A DNA stretch of 64,000 bases from positions 1-64,000 of the forward strand of contig NW_014575549.1 in the NCBI RefSeq assembly GCF_000708205.1, in the 5' to 3' direction. The position numbers and the translations under genes were made by a program. The notes beneath the pieces are model-generated. The model saw nothing but the letters and a program-made list of their open reading frames with translations, did not search any database and had not been told where the DNA came from. Source of the DNA: Mixia osmundae IAM 14324. Lineage: Eukaryota; Basidiomycota; Mixiomycetes; Mixiales; Mixiaceae. Positions 47,765-57,836 of this stretch are shown one piece after another. Every line of letters begins with the position of its first letter. Position 1 is the first letter of the stretch.

Positions 47765-48821
47765 CTACGACTCGAAATTATGCTTTTGCGATGGCGAGGC
47801 ACAGCAGTTGAACAGGCCTTTCTTGCCCGAAGCAGTTTGAGCAGACGCGCTCGCCGTCTGCGGCGTATTGCCGGCCTGTTTGACAGCATAACCTGACTTT
47901 TGCTCTTCACCGTTTGTTACTATTCCGGACTGATATCAGCTCCAAAGCCGCCGGCGTAAACGAACGACCGACCAGGTGCGGCGGGCGCAGCGACATCGGC
48001 CGGCAACGCACGAGCGGCAGCGGGTGCAGCGGGTCTAGACATAGGACCATCGCACTCAGCTTCTCGTCCACGGCTTGCAATAACGACATGATGCTACTGG
48101 CATCACTTACGATGCCTTGCCCTTGGCGAGATAGCCCGTGATCTTAGCGAAATGCTGGCCGTGCTTGACTGCGATCGTCTTCTCGAGTTCGGAGACCTGG
48201 CGTGATCCATCGCCGTTTGCGATGTTGCCTGCACCGTAGAAGCTTGCACCGTGGATCTCTGTGTTCTGGCCGACTTCTTGGGCGACAGGACCCAGAGGCA
48301 CATAGACAATACCGTGATGGACGAAGAAAGGCAACGTCGTCAGAGCTGTGCTTTCCAGACCTCCATGCTGCGCTGAAGATCAGATCATCCTGAATGGAGG
48401 CTCAGTGTAAGGCATACCTGCGAGCCTGCAGAGGTGCAGATCGTTGCGGTTTTGCCGAGGAGAGCTCCTTTGGCCCATAATCCGCCGGTACGGTCGGCGA
48501 ATGAGCTGAAAGCTGCAGGCGCGCGTCCATAGCGAGTCTGTAGAGCCCATTCAGCCACTTCCGGGCATCCTATGCTTCTCGACATACTGGAAAAGCAAAA
48601 AAGAATCCGTCGTATTCTGTCAGCTCGGAGACATCTTCGAGTGTTGGCAAATCAGGCTTCGGAGCAGCATGCATCTTCTGGAGCGCCTCTGCCGGCAAGA
48701 CCTCCTGCAGGAGCTTGTGCGTCACCGTCGCGCCGCCCTCTTCGAGACCTTGCTTGATGCTCTCGCTCAGCACATTCTGGTGGTTGTAGGTCGAGTACGT
48801 CAGCAAAAGGATCTTGGCCAT
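47765..48821 (-). CDS. PST2: Flavodoxin-like quinone reductase, Pst2/WrbA type
   Basis: NAD(P)H:quinone oxidoreductase that protects membranes from quinones. Introns of 50, 50, 76 and 38 nt give 280 residues. FMN-binding features: MAKILLLTYSTYNH at the start, FFFAFPTRYGRAPAAF, ICTSAGSQHGGLE, HHGIVYVPLG and GASFYGAG. A tail of about 80 residues, Ala/Pro-rich, extends past the WrbA fold and contains LFNCC near its end; paired cysteines at the end of fungal Ycp4-like homologues are lipidated, so membrane attachment is likely but inferred. Confidence 0.92.
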
Positions 48822-49108
48822 CTTGCGTCACAGAGCGTCGACTGGCTGAGAGGCACTGGTATTACGAGCTCTTATATGGCCCGAGAAGACGTGGACTTGC
48901 TTAGCCGTCCTGTCTGCTCGCCCACACTCGGCGACAACGAGCTGAATCAGCCAGCGCGGATTTAAAGTTCGAAAGACAATGTCAAACTCGGGAAGCTCGT
49001 CATAGGCCAGTCGCTCTAAATCCGCATTGTCGGCGCGAGAAGGTGCATTCTGACTCAGACGTGCAGACCAATCCTTGCTAGAGCCGCCTGGCGACAGAGA
49101 GAGCAACG

Positions 49109-51240
49109 ATGAAGGAAGCACGTCGATTCGTTCAGGCGGGGTTGCATGCGCTGCTTGTGCTCGACGGCTTGGCACTTGCGCTTGCCCTGCCAAGCAGCAC
49201 CGCGGATGTAAGTCCAGCTCAGTCTGACGGCTTCGTCCGGAGACACGAAGGCCATCATGCGTCCAAAGAGCAGAGTATGCAAGCGGACACAGTCTCGTTG
49301 GCAGAGCAGCCGGCTGCTAGCTCCGGCTCAGTTGCATCAAGTCCGTCGACAATGTCGCATTCCCAAATGTCTGGCGGACACCATCATGGCAATTCGCACG
49401 TTGCTCCGTTACTAGAGCTCAATGAGACAGACGTACTGCTCTGGCACGGCCCAGATCCAATCAGCTACTGGTCTTACGACGGGCAAGAAGGCGACCGGCA
49501 CGCCAGTCGAATGACAGCTCACGTCGTCCTCATGCTCTTCGCCTTCTTCATCTTGTTGCCAATAGGTTCGTCGTGTCCTGCCATGCCCGAACGGATGCGA
49601 CACTGACGCAAACATCAGCTCTCATGATGAAGACGGCACATCATCCGCTCTATCTGCCCGTGCAGATCATCTTCATGCTTGTCATGAGCGTCGGCGTTCT
49701 GCTGTCCATCTCTTACAGGGCAGCAACGCCGGACTTATTCGAAGGCAATGCACATCGGAAGATGGGCTGGTTTGTCATTGGCCTCGTCTACGTACTTTTC
49801 GGTGCAGACTTGATTAGATCAGCGCACCTCGCTCTACAGACGCGTCGATCCGGCCAGTCATGGCGCTCGGTCCTGCTCGTCCTCCTCGGTGCTAAAGCCG
49901 TCACAGCGGACGTGACTGCAGGCGAAGGATACGAGAAAGTCCAACTCAGCGAAGAGGCCAGTCCGGCCGATCGTGGTCATCTGCATCGCGCACTAGAACA
50001 TGAACCCACTACCCGTCTCAGATGCGAGACGAATGTGCTCGGATCACCGCTCAGACGTTCCCACAGCCCGGACAGTCCAAGCTCGGCCGGTAGACGATCG
50101 GACGTCACTTTGCACGATTCGCACGGCAATAAAGACTTTGCGCCTACTCATTCGCCTTCCAGCGAGCGAGACGATGCAGATCTTGACGATACGGAGTCGA
50201 TACCTGCCAGACGGCGGTTGCAATCTACACTCAAATATTTGCATATCTTCTTGTCGCGCTCATTGCTCGTCCTCGCTTATGTACAGATGCTGACGGGTAT
50301 CATCACCTACACCGGCACGTGCAGAAATAATTACGGCAATGGATGTTTGGCACATCTTATCAAAGGCTCCATCTTCTTCTGGTACGGCTTACTGACTTTC
50401 GGTCGATACCTCGGCGCTTTTGCGGATCTCGGATGGGCTTGGAATCGCAAACCCGTCTCGAAGCAGCATACATGGCGGGAGAACTTTCCATCGGCAGAGA
50501 TGGTCGAGTCCTTTGTCATTTTCTTCTATGGCGCGACCAATACTTGGATGGAACGGTTTGGTGCTGCGCCCGGCGAGCCTTACAACATCAAGACGATTCA
50601 GCACATCAGTATTGCCGTCATGTTCTGGTTCGCTGGTCTTGCGGGCATGCTACTCGAATCAAAGTCTGTTCGCGCCCTGCTTGCCACCCCAGTGCAGGAG
50701 CGATACAACCTCAATCCTTCTCAAGTCAGACCACCGCCATCGTATGCCTTCAGCTTCAATGTCTTCCCTGCGCTGGTCATTGGCGTAACAGGTCTAGCAA
50801 TGGCAGCACATCATCAGACATACCAATTCCAAGTAGTCATACACCAGCTCTGGGGCAACCTGCTCGCTGGCTTTTCCGCCTTCCGATTCCTGACTTACTT
50901 CTTCCTCTGGCTCCGGCCGCCAACGTCAGTCCTACCTTCACGTCCGCCCACAGAAGCATTGGCAGCGCTCTTCCTCACATGCGGCGGCGTTGTGTTCATG
51001 CTCTCAACTGAGCAAGTCGCTTTTGCAGCCATGCGGAGTGGCTACGATGATGTGATGGCCTTTCTCAACATCACCGTTGCACTTGTCTGCTTCATCTTCA
51101 CCTGGATCGCCGTCTTGATGACGCTCAAGGGCTGGTGTACACGCCGCATGGCCGCGATCGTCCGTCCACCCCACCCTAGACCATCCACACACCAACACGC
51201 TGACAAGTTCTACCGCTCACGCGTCAGCAGCACTGTCTAG
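49109..51240 (+). CDS. YTP1: Ytp1-like membrane protein
   Basis: One intron after LLPIA (about 49565-49618) joins a signal-peptide exon to a long second exon. The N-terminus MKEARRFVQAGLHALL and following ALALALPSS is a signal peptide; a His-rich Met/Ser stretch (SGGHHHGNSH) suggests metal binding outside the membrane. Then come about ten hydrophobic spans in two blocks separated by a charged cytosolic loop (nt 49930-50230). Histidines lie in or near spans, as in cytochrome-b561-like proteins. Ytp1 is predicted to be a heme protein but its role is unknown. Confidence 0.9.
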
Positions 51241-51335
51241 ACCATCCCCATCACTCTACCATGCTCATCGATGATGTAAAACACTAATGTTACTCTTAAT
51301 GCACAATTAATACGAGGTTGTATGCCTCTTGCCGC

Positions 51336-52533
51336 CTAGATCGGCAGAGGTACATTGGCCAGGTCAAAGGCCTCGTGCTCAGCCAGACTCTCGGCATATT
51401 GGGTGAGATCCGGTGTATGATCGAGCATGGTTGGCAAAGAGGCTGCGTGCTGATTGGCGAAAGGGTCGAAAGCCCACTGTGACGATGCCCAAGGGGCATT
51501 CGCACGCTGCTGACAGGGCACGTAGGCTGTGAAAGCTTGGCCGTATTGAGCGGACAGAGAGACATGATCACGCTCGGGCGAAGGTGACGAGCTCGTGCTG
51601 GACTCATATTCTGCCGGTTGCTGCGGCAGTGATTCCAGACGGGTGACGGAGCTTGTCGTCGTGCCGGCAGAGCTTGACTCGGCGAGAGACAGTCGGCGCA
51701 AGGTCGCAGCTTGAGTACTCGATGTCCGACTCGACTCGCTTCGGGGACGTTTGGTAGGTGGCGTACGATGCGAGGCAACGGGTCCACTGATGATATGTCC
51801 CGGTCGGCGGTGGTGATTGCACGTCGGGCAAAGCTCTACGAAAATTCTGACCTGCACAGCTCGAATGCATGAGCCATGCTCTAATCGATGGGTAGAGACG
51901 TACCAGCTCTTTGGGAACCATTGCATACTTGTTGCGAACGCTACGAGCCGTCTTGTCTCTTCCTCCGTGCCCCACCTCTCGATGAGCGAGGAGGATATGA
52001 TCGTAGATGTCTTCTCGGACCGCAACAGGCAGCAGCGTTTTGCGCTCCATGAGCTCGTCGCCGTGTTCGGTCTGTCGCAAGTAGTAGCCTTGCTGAGCTC
52101 TCTGAGCAAATTTCGGATCGTCGGTCTTCGCAAGCGAATCCGACCTTCCTCGGGCTTTCGACTGGAGTATGTCGACAATGGCCAGATGATCTTGTCGAGT
52201 GACGAGATGACGCTCACGAGTACGATTGCGAGAGCGATTGATGTGCTCAAGTATCTCGGCCTCGAAAGCTCTTCGATCCGTAACACCGGGTGACTCATCT
52301 GTCGGACTGATGTTGTTGTTTCGGGTACGTGAAGTAGAAGCACCGAGAGTGTTGCGACGTCTCGAAGGCGGTGCAGGTGACTCACCGTCAGAGCCCGATG
52401 TATCGGAGGCAGCGTACAGATCAGCGTACGAGCGGATTCTTGTCGCTCGCAAACCTGTCGGTCTCTGGAACATCTCTCGAACGGGATAGTCTTCTCTGGG
52501 TTGCATCGCCGCCATACCGCCTGGCAAGAACAT
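51336..52533 (-). CDS. Host protein with integrase-type HHCC zinc-binding domain
   Basis: One 52-nt intron gives 381 residues. About residues 165-230 hold an HHCC zinc domain: IYDHILLAHREVGHGG, then DKTARSVRNKY, VPKELVRIFVELCPTC. This is the zinc domain found before integrase cores of LTR elements, but here nothing else of such an element is present: no protease, reverse transcriptase, RNase H or integrase core. It is flanked by disordered Ser/Thr-rich sequence and ends in an acidic, aromatic tail, like a regulator. I recall similar single-copy genes across fungi, so I read it as a domesticated host gene, probably DNA- or chromatin-linked. Confidence 0.7.
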
Positions 52534-52756
52534 TTATTGACGATATTGGGATGAAGCGGAGAAAAAAATCGTTCGCGCTGGACACGATTGAAGCGCTGGA
52601 CCAGTTCGGTCTGGAGAGTTCCAAAAGGAAGGCGGACAAGAGACTGTTCCTGCCATGTGGGCAGTGCGTCATGAGCAGTCTGGACTGGCCGAAGCCGATG
52701 TCGATAAGGTTGACATGCGATACAAGTAGTGACAACAATTGGAAGCGGTGTCGATT

Positions 52757-54009
52757 TTATGCAGCGATGGCCGGAGCTCGCTTCGCTCTGGATCTTCCCC
52801 AAGCTATACTGATCGGTCGACCCTCTAGAGTGATGCCAATCGTCCCTGCAGTAGCGGCAGCAGACTCTGCAGCCTGTCTGGAGGTAAAGTTGACGAAAGC
52901 GCAATGACTCGCTTCGACGACGGTGACGCTCTTGATGCTGGCGGGCGCCAAGCCGGAGGTATGCTCGAGGAACCAGGTCTTCAGTGCGCTGCTGAGGTCT
53001 GTCGATACCTGACCGGCTTCGGGTAGACTGGTCAGGTAGAGCGACATGACACTCGTGTCTTCTGGCGGCGTGAGACCTTTCGAGGAGGCCGCTTTTGCCA
53101 ATATAGCTCTGCCCACGGCATCGCTCGTGCCAGCATCTGCGTATCTCATTCAGTATCAATATACCCTCATAGTGAGGCTGGGTATGACGTACATCTTTCC
53201 TGGATGGTCTGACTTGGCATAGCGTTGGCCTGTGGAAGCTCATGTCGGTATGGACAAGCGTCGCCACGAGAGCATTCGCCCTTTGCGAAGAAGGAGCAGA
53301 GGTGAGGACGGTTGCGTTTGTAGTCTGGCGTCTGTCGAGCGAGCGATTTGAGGAGCTCCTTGGCCGCCGAATCTGACTTGCCGCCTCCGTAGGCAGCCAC
53401 GCCTTTCGCCGCATTGTCGAGCGCGCCCGAGTTCTCTAGGTTCTGAATGTAGTACTGTCTATTGATGTCGGTCGAAGGTGCACCTTCGAGTCTGCCCAGT
53501 GCTGTATCTCTCACTTGTACAGGTAGCTCGTAGACCAGATCGAGGACTGGCCAATTCTTGTCAGCAAGGATCCCACGCGCGTGTGCAGTCAAGAGACGTA
53601 CGGCAAGTCTGACAGACGTTCTTGATCTTGGCGCAGGACTGACAGACTTCTGTCTTCTTGAAGCGAGCGCCCGAGCCCGGATTCCATCGAAAGACAGTGA
53701 ACGGTCGTGTGCAGATTTTGCATTCCTGGCCGTAGTCTTGCTTGGTGATGCGCAGGTAAGGGCTCGGTCCCAAGCAAGTCTCGCAGAGGATGGGGAAGTC
53801 CTGGAGCTCTTTGGTCAGCTTCTGAGCCTGCTTCGAGTCTGGCGTGACTTGCCGAGTTCTCGAAGCTGGCCTCTTCAGTCGAGTGATCAGTCAGCGCAAG
53901 TCCTGCAGCCACGCAACGGAAGCCTTACTGTTCAGATCGCCTGTTGGTCAGACTGTGATCAGCGTGTGCGAAGAGTGTACAGTGAGAGAGACGAACGCTT
54001 GGGCGGCAT
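52757..54009 (-). CDS. SLT11: Pre-mRNA splicing factor Slt11/Ecm2 (RBM22)
   Basis: Spliceosome protein that helps form the U2/U6 catalytic RNA. Introns of 56, 120, 55 and 56 nt give 321 residues. Start MPPKRDLNK then [13 protein letters not shown]. Zinc-binding region: [25 protein letters not shown] and [25 protein letters not shown] finger follows ([20 protein letters not shown]), then an RRM with LYLTSLP and [16 protein letters not shown], ending WGRSRAKR. The second intron is unusually long for this window; the choice gives the best match to the family N-terminus. Confidence 0.93.
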
Positions 54010-54320
54010 GTTGTCTCAGCAAGGCAAGCGAGCACGGCAAGGTTGTCGAGTCGGTCGACCGTCGAACGTCCAACTTGTCGCGGCAAACGGGACAGAATGG
54101 CCAAAGTGGCTAAGCCCCCAAGCTCAAGCACCACTGACTGCTCCTCACTCCATGTTGTCTCTAGCAGCTCACTGTCTTGTTCCATTCGACGAGCTCTTCC
54201 GCAGGCAGACATCTGCAGAACTCACATGACTCGAGCAAGCCACACCACCAAAACAGGGAGACAGCGATCCTCCGTCGACCGATACAAGAGCACAGCATCG
54301 AGTGTGCTCGCAAACTGCAA
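54010..54320. other. Intergenic, upstream of Slt11
   Basis: 311 bases between the Slt11 start and the stop of the first secreted-protein gene, both on minus. Presumed Slt11 promoter and secreted-gene 3' end; no other feature seen. Confidence 0.5.
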
Positions 54321-54919
54321 CTAGTCGTTGATGGTCTGCAATGCTATCAGATCGCAGCGTTGACCACATTCGCTGACTTACCGGGATGTTGATGTTGACG
54401 TTGGGCACGGACGAGCATTGCATGCCAGTTCGCTCGGGCGGTATGAAGCCTTCCAACACCTCTGCAAATCTCAAAAGGACGAGTCGCCATGCGTTGATGG
54501 CACCACTGCTTGGGTCGATTCTCACATCCATCGCCACATGGTAATTTGACCCAGCGACTGCAATCCAATAAGAGCTCTTCAAATATTCATTGAGTGCTTC
54601 ACTTGCGTTGGAATTGGTACTCGGACATGATCCCGCTGCTGAGCAAGACGGGCGTGAAGGATTCGGCATAGTGAAGATCGCCAGTGGGAGTGAGCTTGTA
54701 GTTCTGGCTTGCCGGATCCCAAGCAAGATCGAACCCGAACGGAAGAGGAGCTTTCTTTACATTGTACTTGATCTGCACTCCGCACCAGGTGTAGCTGCCT
54801 ACATGGCGACGCTCGACAGTGTTGGCATCGCGTGCCTGCATCGAGCTGGTGTCGATGCTTGCGGCCGAGCATAGGCTTGCAAGCGTGAGCGCAAGCATGG
54901 TCAGCGTCAGCTTCATCAT
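54321..54919 (-). CDS. Small secreted protein A of a tandem trio
   Basis: First of three paralogues in tandem. From MMKLTLTMLAL it has a signal peptide ending SLCSAAS, then DTSSMQARDAN, a dibasic VERR and the shared block HVGSYTWCGVQIKY. With introns of 73 and 46 nt it has 159 residues. The C-terminal part aligns with copy B: VAGSNYHVAMDVRID against VAGKGFSVSMELRID, and MQCSSVPN against FQCSSDPG. Unlike B and C it has no intron after CGVQ, and it stops earlier (NINIPTIND). Two cysteines in the mature part. No known family; secreted, perhaps an effector or a surface protein. Confidence 0.7.
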
Positions 54920-55180
54920 TCCTGGCCTTGTCCGCTTGCCGTCCAGTGGGAATACCGCATGGCAACAGGCAGATGCGACCGTCTCTACGAAACAGATTGC
55001 ACCGTGTTGCTGCCTCCGACGGCTCGTGCAACGCATGCATCCAGGCCTTCGATTGTCCCTGAGAATCGTACGTGTATTACGGAGGTGATGTCAAGAGACT
55101 TTGAACACATGAATGGGCAAGAAAGGCGAATGCATTCTGGACGGTCAGGACGAAAAGCAGGCATAAGTGCTCTTGTGCGG

Positions 55181-55804
55181 TCAGTCTGCTTTGCCGCTCA
55201 TGCTCAGTAGGCCTGTGTGTCCTGTCTCAGCACTGCACTGAAATTTCGCGATGCCGTGGCTCACTGGGATCGTAATCTTGTTGAGCTGGCCAGGATCGCT
55301 GCTGCACTGGAAGCCAAACTGAGGGGGCGACGTAGGCGTCTTGCCATTGACTTGCACGGTGACTCTTCCGATGCCTTGGATATCGCCATCAGAGTCGATC
55401 CTGAGTTCCATGGACACGCTGAAGCCCTTGCCGGCAACATCCATGATGGCGGGCACGAGCGTATCTCCGATCGTCTCGGGGGGACTGCAGCTTCCTGCCG
55501 TGACGACGTCGTTCGTGACGATGTCATAGGTATCCGAGAGCCATTCGAGATTCCATCCGATGGCCAGAGGGGGCTGAGCAGCGTCATATTTGATCTACCC
55601 AAGAGTCATCGGCATGGCGCTTCTTCGGGATAATGTGCAGCTTACCTGAATACCGCACCAGGTGTACTCACCGTCATGACGACGCTCAAGCATGTTCGGG
55701 CCACGAGCCTTGATCGAATCGGTCTGGATGCTTGCAGCCGAACAGAGGCCAGCGAGGGAAAGTACAGCCGCAGCGATCATCTTCGTGCTCAGCATCTTGT
55801 CCAT
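55181..55804 (-). CDS. Small secreted protein B of a tandem trio
   Basis: One 51-nt intron directly after YTWCGIQ gives 190 residues. The signal peptide is MLSTKMIAAAVLSLAGLCSA, followed by a pro-segment ending in MLERR (Kex2-type site), then HDGEYTWCGIQ. The mature domain has GWNLEW, ETIGDTLVPAIMDVAGKG, DIQGIGRVTVQVNG, PPQFGFQCSS and FQCSAETGHTG; four or five cysteines in all. Beta-rich by alternation of residues. 261 bases from copy A and 298 from copy C. Confidence 0.75.
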
Positions 55805-56102
55805 TCGAATGGGTACGGTATGCAGGTGGTCGACGAGACAGGAAGTAGGGATCGTCGCTATGCGACGGATCTTGGAGAAACGGGATGATACGAGGCCAAT
55901 CGGAGCGATACGAGGCCGAACGGGTCAAACGAGCCTGTTCGGTTCGCGACGGGGCAACACGCGCCAGCCGTGTAATGACCTGTCAAATAGAGGCGATCTC
56001 ATCTGATGTAGACAGCCTTTCCTCGCCGACTGCGTACCTCCATGACACATGCATGGAGCGCGAGCGAGCACCCGTACAGATAGCTAGCGATATATAGTTC
56101 CT

Positions 56103-56736
56103 TCAGACAGACCTCGGTCGTCGATGAGACATGCTGCATCTGTGGCCTGTCGTCGCAATTGCACTTTCCGTATGCTCCAGTAGGCCGATGCGATCTCTGA
56201 TTAGCCACAGGTTAGTGTTTTGCACAACGGAATGGTGGTCTTGGTTACTGCATTGAAAGCCGAATGTGGGGTTCATGGTAGGATACTTCTTGTCGACAGT
56301 CAGGCCGATGACGCCGATACCTTGGATTTCGCCGGTCGGCGCAACTTTAAGCCCGATGTAGACGCCAAAGTTGTCGCCAGAGACGGTCATCATGGCTGCC
56401 AAGTGTCCGCCCCTGACGGCGAGCGGCGGAGTGTAGGCTCCAGAGGTGACTGCACCGGTCGGAATGATGTTATAGCCCATTCCGGTCCATGCGAGATTCC
56501 ATCCGAGAGCAAGTTTGGGCTTTTCCGCATCATATTCAATCTGTGAGCAGTGCCCGTCAGCAATAGATCTACGTATGTCTGAAGCTGACCTGTATACCGC
56601 ACCAGGTGTAGGGGCCTACGTCTCTGCGTTGGAGGTTGTTGACAGCTTTGTCGGATGTGGCGATGCCGCTGATGCTCGCGGCTGAACAGAAGCTCATAAG
56701 GCAAGGCACGAGCGTAGCGATCGATTTGCTGAGCAT
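56103..56736 (-). CDS. Small secreted protein C of a tandem trio
   Basis: Intron of 49 nt directly after YTWCGIQ, the same place as in B; 194 residues if the last exon is read to its stop. The signal peptide starts MLSKSIATLVPCLMSFCSA; the pro-segment ends in LQRR, followed by DVGPYTWCGIQ. The mature part has GWNLAWTGMGYN, DNFGVYIGLKV, EIQGIGVIGLTV and PTFGFQCSNQ, in the same order as in B. The last 45 residues do not align with A or B, so a further 3' intron is possible. Confidence 0.72.
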
Positions 56737-57836
56737 TCTGTCCTCTTAGCGAGGAGAAGCAGTAATTGACGGCGTTGATAGTCAGAAGCAGGCAGATGCT
56801 GTCAATCTCGCGAGAGGGAAAATGGTGCTCTGCCTCCCTACGGACGGCTCGAGGTGATACATCGGAAAAACGCAGCAAGTGGTCCGCAGGGCAACGACAC
56901 ATGCTTTGCATTCGATGCACTTGTGCAGTCAGCCGATGAGGATCTTCTCGAGCGAGGCACATCGACGGGATATGCTCTCGGGAGGCCTGTTAATTGGTCG
57001 CATCGGACTTCACACCGCGTTCGCAGCGGCAACGCCTAGTGCAATGTGCTACTATTCGAATTGTATGCGTCTGATGTGACTGCGGCAGTCGGCACGACCG
57101 CGCGAACAGTCGGTTATTATTCTAGATCTCACTTGAAAGCAAGCTCAGGCTGGTCCGTATTGTGTTTGGATTGCTGTCTCAGCGATGCACTCGACCTTCA
57201 TCTGTGTAGCTTGCCTGAATTGTGCAGCCTGCCTGGATGCCGCAAGCCATGTGCGCCACCATGTCATCGCTCGAGTAGAGTGGCCACGTTGCATCCGGAT
57301 CTGCCTAGCACGAGCTTCGTTCTTGACCACGCCAGTACTCGAACCCGTTCGGACAGCGAGGTGTATCATCTCAGATGACAAAGCGACCAGATTCAGCACC
57401 TCAAAACATCTGAAGGTGCGCGACTGCTGCTGTGCGTGGGTATTGCTACCGCCGAAATAAAGTCAAGGAGGTCTCCAGGAGGACGCGGACAGCGTTTCAT
57501 GCGGTGCGCAGCAGGCCTGTCGCGGCACGCATGTTCACGTATGAGCAGCAGACCAACAAATTTGGGAGTGAATGGGCCTTGCGAGCCTGTTGACTCGGCA
57601 GATCGTGCCCTTCAAGCCGAGCGGTCTCTTCGTGGCAGGCATGGCGACCGTGCAGAACTTCGTTAGTGATGAGAGTAAAGGTAGCACACGACATAGCTAG
57701 ACAAGGCCCGCACATAGCATGGAAGAGGCTTGAGGGGAGGGTTTTGGTTGTTGCAGCGCTCGAGAATTTATTTTTCGAGTCGAGCAACGTCAGGCGTCGA
57801 GCGTACGTAACGTCGACTCATCTGCCGGACGACGCA
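56737..57836. other. 1.1 kb gap upstream of the secreted trio and Cwc22
   Basis: Between start codons of secreted protein C (minus) and Cwc22 (plus). No frame with coding-like content and no relic of a fourth copy was visible to me. Probably promoters of both flanking genes; a poly-T/A patch lies at 57766-57776. Confidence 0.45.

Noticed and set aside
47605-47910. Arg-rich minus-strand frame beside RPB12
   Set aside because: Shadow of the last exon of the Pst2-like gene, which explains the sequence in another frame.
57145-57399. Possible fourth secreted paralogue upstream of copy C
   Set aside because: Lacks the YTWCG block, signal peptide and dibasic site on either strand.
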